Source: UBA6059 sp965227155 (lineage in GTDB: Bacteria; Bacteroidota; Bacteroidia; Cytophagales; Cyclobacteriaceae). Taken from it: a DNA stretch of 64,000 nt. Of the stretch, positions 40,971-51,646 are shown piece after piece. The notes beneath the pieces were generated by a model. That model searched no databases and was not told the DNA's origin. It worked only from the letters and a program-made list of their open reading frames with translations. The DNA is taken from contig OZ245731.1 in NCBI GenBank assembly GCA_965227155.1, positions 1,054,001-1,118,000 on the forward strand. The letters are read 5' to 3'. A program made the translations under genes and the position numbers. Each line of letters starts with the position of its first letter. Within the stretch, counting starts at the first letter, position 1.

Positions 40971-42042
40971 ACTGATCTCCCCGTTTGGATTTTACGTCGT
41001 TAAAAAACTCACGAAACTTAGCATCCTGATCTTTTTTGCAAATGATCAAAACGTCATCAAAATCAGCAACAAGATATCCTTCAAGGTCCTGTAGTACGAG
41101 CACTTTATCCTTTTTGGCTTTTACAAAATTGTCCTTGCATTCATAAAGGAGTGCATTTGCTTCAATTACATTTCCACCACCATCTTTTTCCCTTATATCG
41201 TGAAGGCTGTTCCATGAGCCAAGATCAGACCAAACAAACTCACCAAGCACCACATACACATTTTGAGCAGATTCCATGATCCCATAATCCACCGAAATAC
41301 TCTTACATAATGAATAGGCCTTTTTAATAAATGCCTGCTCCTGATCGGAATAGAAAGTGCCTTTTCCTTCTTCAAAAATCTCACTGATATCTGGCAGATG
41401 GTTTTCAAATGCTTTGATGATGGACTTGATAGACCACACGAATATCCCGGCATTCCAAACGAAATCACCACTTTCCAGAAATTTTTTAGCCAGATCTATC
41501 TGCGGCTTTTCTGTAAATGTCTTTACCTTTTTTACACTGGTTTCAGTGCTATCAAGATATTGAATATACCCATAGCCGGTTTCCGGCCGGGTAGGCATGA
41601 TACCTATAGTAATGAGTTTATCATCCTCTGCTGCAGCATAAGCAGCTGTTTGTATGGCCGAGTGAAAAATATCTTCCTTGAATATGGTATGGTCAGCTGG
41701 TGTTACGGTCATCACAGCATCAGGGTCTCTTTCTCGTATCTTGTAGGCCGCATATGCAATGCAGGGCGCTGTATTCCTGCGCTCTGGCTCTAAAAGTATT
41801 TGATCATCAGTGAGTTCTGGAAGTTGCTCTTTGATCAGCCCGGCATACTGCTCATTACTAACAATGTAAATCTTATCTGCTGTTGTTATTGGTAAAAACC
41901 GATCGAAAGTCATCTGAAGTAAGGTCCTTCCGGTGCCCAGCACATCCAAAAATTGTTTGGGTCTTGCGTTGCGGCTATATGGCCAGAATCGGCTGCCGAT
42001 TCCACCTGCCATGATCACTACATATTTGCTGTTTTTACTCAT
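40963..42042 (-). CDS. Mannose-1-phosphate guanylyltransferase
   Basis: A 359-residue nucleotidyltransferase. The signature MAGGIGSRFWPYSRNARPKQFLD lies at residues 11-33, TPADH binds the metal, and FTEKPQ, FVWNAGIFVWS and GEFVWSDLGSW follow. It makes GDP-mannose from GTP and mannose-1-phosphate, a precursor for fucose and mannose in surface polysaccharides. The short form lacks the C-terminal isomerase domain of ManC/AlgA. It fits with the export genes at 3-7 kb. Confidence 0.92.
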   Translation of the reverse strand: MSKNSKYVVIMAGGIGSRFWPYSRNARPKQFLDVLGTGRTLLQMTFDRFLPITTADKIYIVSNEQYAGLIKEQLPELTDDQILLEPERRNTAPCIAYAAYKIRERDPDAVMTVTPADHTIFKEDIFHSAIQTAAYAAAEDDKLITIGIMPTRPETGYGYIQYLDSTETSVKKVKTFTEKPQIDLAKKFLESGDFVWNAGIFVWSIKSIIKAFENHLPDISEIFEEGKGTFYSDQEQAFIKKAYSLCKSISVDYGIMESAQNVYVVLGEFVWSDLGSWNSLHDIREKDGGGNVIEANALLYECKDNFVKAKKDKVLVLQDLEGYLVADFDDVLIICKKDQDAKFREFFNDVKSKRGDQFI

Positions 42043-42245
42043 AGGATTGATATCTTTGTGGCCTAGGCAAATATACCAGAAAAGACCAGATGCTATTTTT
42101 CAGGCATGCCTATTCTGATCTTTATTCAGCCCTGTTTTCTAAGATTACAAATTAAATAATCCACTAAAAACAGTTGGCTTAAAAAGATTTTAGCTAAATT
42201 AATTATCAGACATTTTGTATTTAGCTTTTGTAGAAAGCAAACCAT

Positions 42246-44432
42246 ATGATTGCGAATCAGGAAGAAATATTGAAGGGGAAACTCAAGGAAGTTTTTGGGT
42301 TTGACAATTTTAGAGGAAATCAGGAAGCGATAATCAGCAATCTTCTCAATGATCACAACACATTCGTGTTAATGCCTACAGGTGCCGGAAAGTCTATGTG
42401 CTATCAGCTACCGGCCATCACTAAAGAAGGAACTGCCATTGTAATTAGCCCATTGATTGCCCTCATGAAAAATCAGGTGGATCAGATGAACGCTTTTGGC
42501 ATTAATGCCCGTTTTTTGAATTCCACATTGAACAAAACCGAGATGAACCGTGTAAAGCGGGAAACCATCAATGGAGAGGTCAAATTATTGTATGTGGCAC
42601 CAGAGTCTCTCACAAAAGAGGACAACATCAACTTCTTAAAGAAGGCAAAAATATCATTTGTAGCAATAGATGAGGCGCATTGTATCTCAGAGTGGGGACA
42701 TGACTTTCGGCCAGAGTACAGGAAAATCAAGGCCATCATCAACCAACTGGATGATTCCATTCCTCTCATTGCACTTACAGCCACGGCAACACCTAAGGTA
42801 CAACAGGACATCCAGCGTAACCTCAACATGGAGGATGCAGATGTTTTCAAGTCTTCATTTAACCGGGCGAACCTTTATTATGAAGTAAGGCCTAAGCACA
42901 ATGCCAAAACACAGCTCATCCGGTTCATCAAAGAGCATAAAGGTAAGTCAGGCATTATCTATTGTCTCAGCAGAAAAAAGGTGGTGGAAATCGCTGAGTT
43001 TCTTAAGGTCAACGACATTAAAGCGGCTCCATATCATGCCGGGCTAGAGAGTGCTGTGCGGATAAAAAATCAGGACGATTTTCTCAATGAAGATTTAGAT
43101 GTGATTGTGGCTACCATTGCTTTTGGTATGGGCATAGACAAGCCTGATGTACGATTTGTAATTCATTATGATGCTCCCAAATCCATAGAAGGCTATTATC
43201 AGGAAACCGGTCGCGCCGGGCGAGATGGTCTTGAAGGTAAATGCGTCATGTTTTACAGTTACAACGACATCCTCAAGCTGGAAAAGTTTAATAAGGATAA
43301 AAGTGTGACCGAGCGTGAAAATGCCCGGTTATTGCTCGATGAGGTGTCTGCCTATGCAGAGTCGTCTGTTTGTAGAAGGCGCCAACTCCTACATTATTTT
43401 GGGGAGGAGATGGAGAAAGACTGTGGCTATTGTGATAATTGCATCCATCCCAAAGAGCAGTTTGAAGGTAAAGATGCCGTAAAAACCGCCCTTCAGGCAT
43501 TGCAACTAACAAACCAACGGTTTAACATGAACCACCTGGTCGATGTAATCCGTGGCGTAAGCAATGCCCATGTAACGAGCTATAACCACGATAAGCTCCC
43601 TGTTTTTGGCGTAGGCAATACCGAAACAGAAGTTTTCTGGCGCTCAGTCATTCGCCAATCGATTTTGCATGGGTTTATCCAGAAGGATATTGAAAACATT
43701 GGCAACCTTTTGCTGTCTGAAGCAGGAGCGCAATTCTTGAAAAAGCCGGTTTCGATCAAGCTTTCCAAAGACCATGAATACGACAATAACCTCCAGGAGG
43801 AGGAAGAAATGCAGCAGCAGGTTGGTGGTCATGTCGCTGCAGATGAGGCATTGTTTGAACAGCTAAAGGGTATACGCAAAAATGTAGCACGGCAAAAGGG
43901 ACTGCCGCCATATGTCATATTCCAGGATCCATCCCTCGAGGAAATGGCAACTACCTACCCTACAACCATTGATGACCTTAAGCAAATCATCGGGGTGGGT
44001 GAAAGCAAGGCTAGGAAGTTTGGCAAGCCATTTCTCGATTATATAAAGGAATATGTTGAGGAAAATGATATCATCACAGCCTCGGACGTCATCATTAAAT
44101 CAGCAGGCTATAAATCCAAAAACAAGATCTACATCATTCAGCAAATAGATCGTAAAATCGATCTGGAAGAAATCGCTGAGTCCAAAGGTATGACCATGGA
44201 TCAATTGGTGGAGGAAATAGAGCACATCTGCTACTCCGGCACCAAGCTTAATTTAGACTACTACATAGAGCATATCATGGATGATGACAGACTCGATGAA
44301 ATCTATGACTATTTCATGTCAGCAGAATCTGATAGCATTGAAGAGGCGCTGGAGGAATTAGGAGACGAAGATTTTACAGAAGATGAAATCCGGCTGGTCA
44401 GGATCAAGTTCATGTCTGAGCATGCACACTAG
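42246..44432 (+). CDS. recQ: ATP-dependent DNA helicase RecQ
   Basis: A 728-residue SF2 helicase. Motif I is MPTGAGKSMCYQLPA, motif II is IDEAHCISEWGHDFRPEY, motif VI is YQETGRAGRDG. The zinc site is CRRRQLLHYFGEEMEKDCGYCDNC, then a winged helix and an HRDC domain (TYPTTIDDLKQIIGVGESKARKFGKPFLDYI). An acidic C-terminal extension of about 130 residues (ending EEALEELGDEDFTEDEIRLVRIKF) follows HRDC. Unwinds DNA in recombination repair. The start at 42246 puts the helicase core at normal distance. Confidence 0.95.
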   Translation: MIANQEEILKGKLKEVFGFDNFRGNQEAIISNLLNDHNTFVLMPTGAGKSMCYQLPAITKEGTAIVISPLIALMKNQVDQMNAFGINARFLNSTLNKTEMNRVKRETINGEVKLLYVAPESLTKEDNINFLKKAKISFVAIDEAHCISEWGHDFRPEYRKIKAIINQLDDSIPLIALTATATPKVQQDIQRNLNMEDADVFKSSFNRANLYYEVRPKHNAKTQLIRFIKEHKGKSGIIYCLSRKKVVEIAEFLKVNDIKAAPYHAGLESAVRIKNQDDFLNEDLDVIVATIAFGMGIDKPDVRFVIHYDAPKSIEGYYQETGRAGRDGLEGKCVMFYSYNDILKLEKFNKDKSVTERENARLLLDEVSAYAESSVCRRRQLLHYFGEEMEKDCGYCDNCIHPKEQFEGKDAVKTALQALQLTNQRFNMNHLVDVIRGVSNAHVTSYNHDKLPVFGVGNTETEVFWRSVIRQSILHGFIQKDIENIGNLLLSEAGAQFLKKPVSIKLSKDHEYDNNLQEEEEMQQQVGGHVAADEALFEQLKGIRKNVARQKGLPPYVIFQDPSLEEMATTYPTTIDDLKQIIGVGESKARKFGKPFLDYIKEYVEENDIITASDVIIKSAGYKSKNKIYIIQQIDRKIDLEEIAESKGMTMDQLVEEIEHICYSGTKLNLDYYIEHIMDDDRLDEIYDYFMSAESDSIEEALEELGDEDFTEDEIRLVRIKFMSEHAH

Positions 44433-44586
44433 ACCAGATCGCTTTTGACAAATGCCATTACAACTACATCCAGCATTTTACCAAATTCCATTGTAATGGC
44501 ATCACCCAATTTTTTTGGCTTCAATTGCGGGATTTATGATAGGGCTGGAAACGGCAAATGACTTTAAATATAAAAAAAGTATTTAC

Positions 44587-45867
44587 ATGAATATTTTAAT
44601 TATTGGTGGAGGCGGAAGAGAACATGCTTTGGGTTGGAAAATTGCCCAAAGTGAAGCGTGCGATCAGCTTTTTTTTGCACCGGGAAATGCAGGTACAGCT
44701 ATCCTCGGCACCAATCTGGAGGTCAATGTCAATGACTTTACTACCATCAAAGAAACTATCCAGGAGCGACATATCGATATGGTGATCGTAGGACCAGAGG
44801 AACCTTTGGTAAGAGGGCTTGCCGATGACATCAAAAGTGACAGCCGAACCAAAAATTGTCTTGTGGTTGGTCCTTCCAAAGCAGGTGCAGCACTGGAAGG
44901 TAGCAAGGATTTTGCCAAGCAATTCATGCATAAATATGGTATACCCACCGCCTCTGCAAGGGCATTTAATAAATCAAATATTGAAGATGGAAAGGCCTTT
45001 TTGAGCACCTTATCAGCTCCCTATGTACTCAAAGCTGATGGTTTGGCAGCGGGCAAAGGGGTCATCATTACAGATTCGCTGGAAGATGCGTATCAGCACC
45101 TTGAGGACATGCTGATAAACGAGAAATTTGGTGATGCCAGCCAATCGGTATTGATCGAAGAATTTTTGTCTGGCATAGAATTGTCTGTATTTGTGCTTAC
45201 CGATGGCAAAGATTACTTGATACTGCCGGAGGCCAAAGATTACAAGCGTATATCTGAAGGTGACAAAGGACCAAACACCGGTGGGATGGGTGCCATATCT
45301 CCTGTGAAATTCGCCAAAGAAAATTCCTTTTTAAGTAAAGTAGAGGAGCGCGTGGTGAAACCGACTATCGATGGACTGCAGCAGGAAGACATAGATTACA
45401 AAGGTTTTATCTTCATTGGTCTTATGAATGTGGCGGGCAATCCATACGTGATAGAGTATAATGTACGTATGGGTGACCCGGAAACAGAGGTGGTGATCCC
45501 AAGGATAAAGAATGACTTAGTGCCTGTACTGGCTGCAACAGCAAAGGGTACTTTGGCAGGTCATACTCTGGAGGTTTCTGACCAGACAGCCAGCACTGTG
45601 ATTTTGGTTTCGGGTGGTTATCCGGGCAGCTATGAAAAAGGCAAAGTAATCACTGGCCTTGATAGTGATCTGGAGGCAATCATCTTTCATGCCGGCACAA
45701 AAAAGGCTGGAGAAAATACGATTACCAGCGGTGGTAGAGTTATAGCTTGTACGGGGATTGGCCCTTCTATGCAAACAGCACTTGAGCAGTCATACAAGGC
45801 TGCCAAACTGATCGACTGGGAGTATAAAAATTACAGAAAGGACATTGGTTTTGATCTGGACCAATAG
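44587..45867 (+). CDS. purD: Phosphoribosylamine-glycine ligase
   Basis: 426 residues from the ATG at 44587 (MNILIIGGGGREHALGWKI); the upstream start at 44515 would add 24 residues before the Rossmann strand and is rejected. ATP-grasp blocks YVLKADGLAAGKGVIITD, GPNTGGMGAISPV and YNVRMGDPETEVVIPRI are intact. Makes glycinamide ribonucleotide, second step of purine synthesis. It is followed on the same strand by ricT. Confidence 0.95.
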   Translation: MNILIIGGGGREHALGWKIAQSEACDQLFFAPGNAGTAILGTNLEVNVNDFTTIKETIQERHIDMVIVGPEEPLVRGLADDIKSDSRTKNCLVVGPSKAGAALEGSKDFAKQFMHKYGIPTASARAFNKSNIEDGKAFLSTLSAPYVLKADGLAAGKGVIITDSLEDAYQHLEDMLINEKFGDASQSVLIEEFLSGIELSVFVLTDGKDYLILPEAKDYKRISEGDKGPNTGGMGAISPVKFAKENSFLSKVEERVVKPTIDGLQQEDIDYKGFIFIGLMNVAGNPYVIEYNVRMGDPETEVVIPRIKNDLVPVLAATAKGTLAGHTLEVSDQTASTVILVSGGYPGSYEKGKVITGLDSDLEAIIFHAGTKKAGENTITSGGRVIACTGIGPSMQTALEQSYKAAKLIDWEYKNYRKDIGFDLDQ

Positions 45868-45944
45868 CTTTTTCTAATTTCTATCTCCTTTTAACCGAAG
45901 GCGATGATTATATTAGTATTTTCGGAAAGAAGTGGAATTGAATT

Positions 45945-47117
45945 ATGGGATGTAGTACTTGCAGTAGCAACACTAAGAATGGAGAAGTAAGTGGGTGCAA
46001 TAATAACGGGGCTTGCGGTACGGGTGGCTGTAATAAAATGAATGTATTCGATTGGCTGTCCAACATGGATATGCCGGTGATCGATAAATTTGATATAGTA
46101 GAAGTGCGGTTTAAAAATGGTAGAAAAGAGTTTTACCGCAATACAGAAAACCTGGACCTAGTAACCGGAGATGCCGTAGTGGTAGATGTGCCCAATGGCC
46201 ATCATATAGGCTATGTTTCTTTACAGGGTGAGTTGGTTAGGCTCCAAATGCAAAAGAAAAAAGTGCCCAATAATGATGAGATTAAGGCCATATACAGGCT
46301 GGCAACCATTAAAGATCTTGAAAAGCTAGACGAGGTAAAAAACCGGGAACTCCCTACCCTTTACAGAACAAGAGAGATCATCCATTCGCTCAAGCTCAAA
46401 ATGAAACTAACGGATGTGGAGTACCAGGCCGACAATACAAAGGCAACCTTTTACTACTCTGCAGATGATAGAGTAGACTTCAGGGAATTGATTAAGGTAC
46501 TGGCCGGTGAGTTTAAAATACGTGTGGAGATGCGGCAAATCAGCCTACGACAGGAGGCCGGACGAATCGGCGGTATAGGAAGCTGCGGCCGTGAGCTGTG
46601 CTGCTCTACGTGGTTGAGTGATTTCAAAACGGTATCAACCTCCGCAGCACGCTACCAAAATCTCTCGCTAAATCCCAGCAAGCTCTCAGGCCAGTGCGGA
46701 AGACTAAAATGCTGCCTCAATTATGAGCTGGATACCTACATGCAAGCCCTTGAGGTTATCCCTGATGTAAGCAAACTTGAAACAGAAAAAGGTGTAGCCA
46801 AACTGCAAAAGACAGATATCTTTAAGAAGATTATGTGGTTTGGTTATGATAGTGAAAACAACTGGCAGCCACTCAATATAGACCGGGTCAAAGAGGTGAT
46901 GGAATTGAACCAAAAGGGGAAAAAACCGGCAACACTCTTTGAAAACGAATTGGGTATAGAGCAAATAGAAGTACAGACACTGAATAGTGACCTGGAGCAA
47001 CTCGACAAAAAATTCAAGAATAAGGGCAAGCGAAAAAACAAAAAGAAAAAGCGTAAGAAGGGACCGAGAAATAATAAGGGGCAGCAAAATCAAAACCCTC
47101 CAAACAACAAGAAATAA
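45945..47117 (+). CDS. ricT: PSP1/RicT family protein
   Basis: A 390-residue cytoplasmic protein. The N-terminus is Cys-rich (MGCSTCSSNTKNGEVSGCNN). The PSP1 core includes ADDRVDFRELIKVLAGEFKIRVEMRQISLRQEAGRIGGIGSCGRELCCSTWL and SGQCGRLKCCLNYE, with conserved Cys that bind an Fe-S cluster in the Bacillus Ric complex. A Lys/Arg-rich tail (about 35 residues, ending in NNKK) suggests RNA binding. In Bacillus RicT works in RNA maturation; in Bacteroidota it is often beside gldH, as here (stop and start overlap by one base). Confidence 0.9.
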   Translation: MGCSTCSSNTKNGEVSGCNNNGACGTGGCNKMNVFDWLSNMDMPVIDKFDIVEVRFKNGRKEFYRNTENLDLVTGDAVVVDVPNGHHIGYVSLQGELVRLQMQKKKVPNNDEIKAIYRLATIKDLEKLDEVKNRELPTLYRTREIIHSLKLKMKLTDVEYQADNTKATFYYSADDRVDFRELIKVLAGEFKIRVEMRQISLRQEAGRIGGIGSCGRELCCSTWLSDFKTVSTSAARYQNLSLNPSKLSGQCGRLKCCLNYELDTYMQALEVIPDVSKLETEKGVAKLQKTDIFKKIMWFGYDSENNWQPLNIDRVKEVMELNQKGKKPATLFENELGIEQIEVQTLNSDLEQLDKKFKNKGKRKNKKKKRKKGPRNNKGQQNQNPPNNKK

Positions 47118-47614
47118 TGAGCCGCACTTCCATCTTATTGTTACTGACTTTGGGTATTCTTAGCCTAAGCATCACCGGTTGCGATGAAAACAAGGTATTT
47201 GAAGATTATAAAGATTTTGAAACATCTGTATGGCATGTTGATACCATACCGGGATTTTCATTTACTATCGCCGATACCCAGGTGCCCTATCAAATTGATT
47301 ACAACATCAGATATGCCATCAGCTATCCTTACCAAAATTTATACCTTACCTATTATGTAGAAGATAGTACGGGCAAGGTCATAGACAGCAACTTGCAGGA
47401 AGTATATTTATTCGAATCAAAAACAGGAGAACCTAAAGGCAGTGGTTTAGGTGATATTTTTGATTACAGTGTCTTAGGATTAGAAAACTATAAGTTTCCA
47501 GCTCCGGGAACGTATAAAATCAGCCTTAAGCAATTCATGCGGCAGGAGGAACTACCCTTTATCCTCTCCATGGGCATTACAGTAAAAAAGATACCACATG
47601 AGCCTGCTAACTAA
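47117..47614 (+). CDS. gldH: Gliding motility lipoprotein GldH
   Basis: A 165-residue lipoprotein: signal MSRTSILLLLTLGILSLSITGC with lipobox ITGC. The GldH body includes FEDYKDFETSVWHVDTIPGFSFTI, YNIRYAISYPYQNLYLTYYVED and a C-terminal KISLKQFMRQEELPFILSMGITVKK. GldH is needed for gliding motility and associated with the type IX secretion machinery in Flavobacterium. Placed directly after ricT with one-base overlap; convergent with the helicase by 8 bp. Confidence 0.92.
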   Translation: MSRTSILLLLTLGILSLSITGCDENKVFEDYKDFETSVWHVDTIPGFSFTIADTQVPYQIDYNIRYAISYPYQNLYLTYYVEDSTGKVIDSNLQEVYLFESKTGEPKGSGLGDIFDYSVLGLENYKFPAPGTYKISLKQFMRQEELPFILSMGITVKKIPHEPAN

Positions 47615-50600
47615 GACTTGAAAGAAATATATTCAGCTTCTCCTTTGTCTCATCGGGTTTCAACCATTGTTCTCTGCTATAAAAAGTTTTGAACCGCCAG
47701 TTCTTGCGCGTCAGCGTCATTGGCTTGTACACATGAACTTCTTTCACTGATATTGCATCATGGTAAAGCTGGTCATCCGTTAGAATGAGGCCGGCGTACT
47801 GATCATCAATCCTGACTGTGAGGTCAGCAAAAGGCAGCTCGCGTGACAACTGAATATGGGGATCCTGCTGCCCCTGGCTTTTTATCACCTCACTTAGGTA
47901 CCATTTTTTGCCCTGTTGATAAGCTACTGATTCTGGCATCATAAATGTGCCATTGGATACATTGTAGGCATATTCAAGATATTTCTTCAGCAACTTTGGA
48001 CCGATATTTTTGGTGTCATCCACATGAAGCTGCTGGGGCATGATACTACTTACAATATAAATCTTTTCCCTGGCTCGCGTAATAGCCACATTAAGGCGAT
48101 TTTCTCCCCCCTCGACATTAAGCGGACCGAAACGTAGATTTAATTTACCCTTCTTATCAGGTGCATAGGCAGTAGAAAAGATGATCACATCCTTTTCATC
48201 TCCCTGCACATTCTCGATGTTTTTAACAAAAAGGGTATCAGGAATTGGTGTGTTTTGCGATATAAATTCTTCTTCAAGCTTATCCAAAATAAGCCCTTGC
48301 TGTTTTGCATTGAAGGTCACAATACCTATTTCTTTTTCGGGAGCGCTTTTCAGAATAGTCTGAACCAGGCTTACTACTTCATTGGCTTCATCATCATTGG
48401 TATTGTCCTCCCAGATTCCATCTACCTTTATGTACTCGATACTTTTTTCGCCACTATTCACCACCGTAGGATCAGGGAGTAACCTCAGTTTACGCTGGTA
48501 AAAGTATTGGTTAGAAAACTCAATAAGCTCAAGCGTTTTACTTCTATAATGCCCTCTCAAATGCAATTGCATCAGGTATTTATCAGCAAGGTTGAGCAAC
48601 GAATCGACTTCCAGTTCGGGCGTGTCTTCATCACTATCGTCTTCCCAGCGTACTTTATACAAGTCGTTAGGTTGTAATTGCTTGTCATCTCCGGTAATCA
48701 CCACCTGCTTTGCCCGATACATGGCAGGTATCCCTTTTTCAGCAAAACACTGCGAAGCTTCATCAAATATGACCAGGTCAAAAATCTCTTCCATTTGAAA
48801 AATAGCAGAGGCCGATTCAGGGGAGGCCATCCAGCATGGGATAAGGCTGAACACTTCATCAGGAAACTGCTTGATCAACTTTCGAACCGGCCAAACGCGG
48901 CGCTTTTTGGTAACCTGATGGTGTAAATCGCGGTAAGTGACCAGGTTGTTGAGTCGATTGTATTCTACATCCCGGTAAGTACCTTCCCTGGCCCGCATCA
49001 GTAATATCTCATTACTGATTGCCATTTTTTCCTGCACTGCATCCTGGAGCTCTTCTTCCAACTGATCCAGCTTTTGTGAGGATACAGCCCGCAATAATGG
49101 ATACTTTGTTTCTATATGATCAATCCACGCCAATCGTAAGCTGTTTTCAAACAGATCAATAATTTTTCCCGCATTCACAGGTTGCACATGATCCATTAGT
49201 TTATCAACTATTTTGTGCTCTGTATGAGAAAAAGATTCCTTCAACTTGTCAAACTCGCAAAGTGCATCAAAATCCTTTTGAAGAGTCTTTTGGTACACAT
49301 CACTGTATTCAGGCTTTGCACAGAGGATCTCAATCTGTTTGGTGGAGAGATAGGCCTTCCATTGGGTCATTTTAGAAGGGATATCCTGATAGATAGTCAA
49401 TATCTTATTGAAGCGCTCGTACAGTTCTTCATAAAACATCTTTTTTACAGGCAATAGCTCCTTGAAAGTTCGTAATGAGCTGAAAATCAGCTTTGCAGAA
49501 ACTGCTTGTCGCTGAAAATAAAACCAGTTCTGAACTTCTACTTTTCGTAGCTGCGAGGGAAAATCCTTCAACCATTTTACACCCTTCAGCTTAGAAAGGT
49601 TATGCTCCAGGTTCAACCGATTGTCAATCCTGGCCACCAGTGAATCAAAACCTTCCGTATTATTTCTGAGCCCATTAGCAATAATAACCCTCGTCACAAA
49701 GATTTTATCCTTGGAGAAAAGCTTCCACCGCAGCCAACTGATGGGCCCTCTTCTGGCTTCAATAGCGCGCTCTAGCACCTCCTGAAACTTACCCAGCTCG
49801 GAGGTGGGAAGGCTAAGCTCGGGCCCAGCATCGCGATAGCACTGCATGACTACCCGTTCCATCTCCTCCAGCCAGGCAGGGTCTGGATCTATATCCATTT
49901 CCACCATATGTCGGAAATATGGATACACGTTTTTATCCTTCAATATAGCCAGTAGCTCTTCCACCTTGGGCTTTCTCTCCAGAATTTTCTCAGCCTCGGG
50001 CAGGGTAATAGGCTGATTAGTAAGCTCTTCCGTAGCTTGTGAAATGCGCTGCTGAAATCCCGGTATTTCATTGATTGCCTGCTTCAAGGCATGAAACTCC
50101 GTTACCCCGAAATCTGCAAAAGACTTGCGGTCAATCAATGGGTAATCCTCCTTTTGATATCGCTCAGCGTAAAGCGCATACCGATTGAGCCGCTTTAAAA
50201 ACTGACGCTCCTCGCGAAACTGAAAATCCTTGTATTCCTGCTTCATCGTAATAGCAGGCTTATGTATGTCGGATGTCATGTAAAGCTCCTTGACCGACAA
50301 GCCACATTCCGACTCATCATACAGCGCGTACTTAAATTCTTCCAGCTCTTCAGACAGCTGGTCTATCTTCCGGCTTGCCTGTAAAAACTGCCGCTCCAAC
50401 TGTATTGCATCCAGACTATTGTTCTTGTGTTGATAATCATCCAGTCGCTCAATCTGGCTCGCCATTTTTTCATAGATGTTTTTCCGGTCATTCTTGAAAT
50501 CATGCATCAATCCTATGAAATCCTGCAAATCGATCTCCCTCAACCGATCAAAGACCACATCCAGAGCCGCTTTCTTCTGACAAACTACCAGTACATTTTT

Positions 50601-51632
50601 GCCCCGCGCTATGAAATCACTAATCAGATTGCAAATAAGCTGTGACTTGCCGGTACCCGGCGGCCCCTGAACAACTACAGAGTTTCCCTTTTTTACTGCC
50701 TTTAGTGCATTTTCCTGGTAGGCATCAAGGTCAAAAGGTGTGTAGGTCTGCTCTTCCTTCACCTTTTGAAGAAACCTGAATGCTTCAGAATGACGACTTA
50801 GATCAATTTCATCTTTATCAATAGTACGGCTGGTAAAAAACTCCTCAAGGTTATTGATATCATCCTGCTCTAGCAGGCGCACATAATCCGGCACCAGGTA
50901 AGATCCGGCCTGAGGGAAAATACCTAATGCGGCTTCCGGATAAAGCTTAAGCTCACCGGTATCATGTTGCTTTTCAAACTCGGTCTTTCTGAAATTAGCA
51001 AAAGCCAATAATGCGTTTTTGAAATTATCCTGATTGAAGTTGATCTCTATCGAGCTCTCCTTGAGCAGGTCATAAAGTTCGGTGCGAAATACTTTACTGT
51101 CTTTATCAAAATCATCAAATACCCGTTCCACAAGGTTCTCATCCAGGCTTACTTTATTGAAAAAAGAATACGCCAATAAAAAAGTCTTATTGAAAGTTAG
51201 GTTAACTGATTTTCGAGGTTTCAAAACCCACTGATTATTCACCTCTTCCAGAGAAACAGGAAAAAACAGCAAGGGGCACCTTATGGGTGTGCCGTCAATG
51301 AACTTACCACGTACGAAAGGCCAGCCTACGTACAAATCACGTGCACCACGCTCTTCATAAATAAACTTTTCGATACGTTTCAGCTTCTTTAGCCGCCTGG
51401 AAAGTGTGTTAGTGCTGCCATCCCGGCTATCTAAAATATCGCAAAGCGGAATGGCGTTTTTTTGCCCCATTAGCTTTTCAAGAATGTGAAAAGACGGTTC
51501 GTTTAGCGCGAAATCAAAATCATGGAGGTCTATAAATTGATCCGATATAAGCCTCAGCAGAAATAAAGACCGATTATTTCCCGAGAGGTTAGTGAGACGC
51601 CTTAGATAACCTTTAAGAATATGCTGTACCAA
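47607..51632 (-). CDS. Large SF1 helicase/ATPase
   Basis: A 1341-residue protein. Walker A is VVQGPPGTGKSQLICNLISD (about residue 323), with long coiled-coil regions between it and the later motifs. Motif II is DLVIFDEASQC, then VITGDDKQLQPNDLY, LRGHYRSK, and the final VEGGENRLNVAITRAREKIYIVSS of AAA_11/AAA_12 SF1 helicases. An N-terminal domain of about 300 residues resembles DUF4011-type proteins. Likely a nucleic-acid helicase of the UPF1-like group. It could be housekeeping or defence; nothing defence-like flanks it. Confidence 0.85.
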   Translation of the reverse strand: MVQHILKGYLRRLTNLSGNNRSLFLLRLISDQFIDLHDFDFALNEPSFHILEKLMGQKNAIPLCDILDSRDGSTNTLSRRLKKLKRIEKFIYEERGARDLYVGWPFVRGKFIDGTPIRCPLLFFPVSLEEVNNQWVLKPRKSVNLTFNKTFLLAYSFFNKVSLDENLVERVFDDFDKDSKVFRTELYDLLKESSIEINFNQDNFKNALLAFANFRKTEFEKQHDTGELKLYPEAALGIFPQAGSYLVPDYVRLLEQDDINNLEEFFTSRTIDKDEIDLSRHSEAFRFLQKVKEEQTYTPFDLDAYQENALKAVKKGNSVVVQGPPGTGKSQLICNLISDFIARGKNVLVVCQKKAALDVVFDRLREIDLQDFIGLMHDFKNDRKNIYEKMASQIERLDDYQHKNNSLDAIQLERQFLQASRKIDQLSEELEEFKYALYDESECGLSVKELYMTSDIHKPAITMKQEYKDFQFREERQFLKRLNRYALYAERYQKEDYPLIDRKSFADFGVTEFHALKQAINEIPGFQQRISQATEELTNQPITLPEAEKILERKPKVEELLAILKDKNVYPYFRHMVEMDIDPDPAWLEEMERVVMQCYRDAGPELSLPTSELGKFQEVLERAIEARRGPISWLRWKLFSKDKIFVTRVIIANGLRNNTEGFDSLVARIDNRLNLEHNLSKLKGVKWLKDFPSQLRKVEVQNWFYFQRQAVSAKLIFSSLRTFKELLPVKKMFYEELYERFNKILTIYQDIPSKMTQWKAYLSTKQIEILCAKPEYSDVYQKTLQKDFDALCEFDKLKESFSHTEHKIVDKLMDHVQPVNAGKIIDLFENSLRLAWIDHIETKYPLLRAVSSQKLDQLEEELQDAVQEKMAISNEILLMRAREGTYRDVEYNRLNNLVTYRDLHHQVTKKRRVWPVRKLIKQFPDEVFSLIPCWMASPESASAIFQMEEIFDLVIFDEASQCFAEKGIPAMYRAKQVVITGDDKQLQPNDLYKVRWEDDSDEDTPELEVDSLLNLADKYLMQLHLRGHYRSKTLELIEFSNQYFYQRKLRLLPDPTVVNSGEKSIEYIKVDGIWEDNTNDDEANEVVSLVQTILKSAPEKEIGIVTFNAKQQGLILDKLEEEFISQNTPIPDTLFVKNIENVQGDEKDVIIFSTAYAPDKKGKLNLRFGPLNVEGGENRLNVAITRAREKIYIVSSIMPQQLHVDDTKNIGPKLLKKYLEYAYNVSNGTFMMPESVAYQQGKKWYLSEVIKSQGQQDPHIQLSRELPFADLTVRIDDQYAGLILTDDQLYHDAISVKEVHVYKPMTLTRKNWRFKTFYSREQWLKPDETKEKLNIFLSSLS

Positions 51633-51646
51633 TGCCCATCGCTTTA

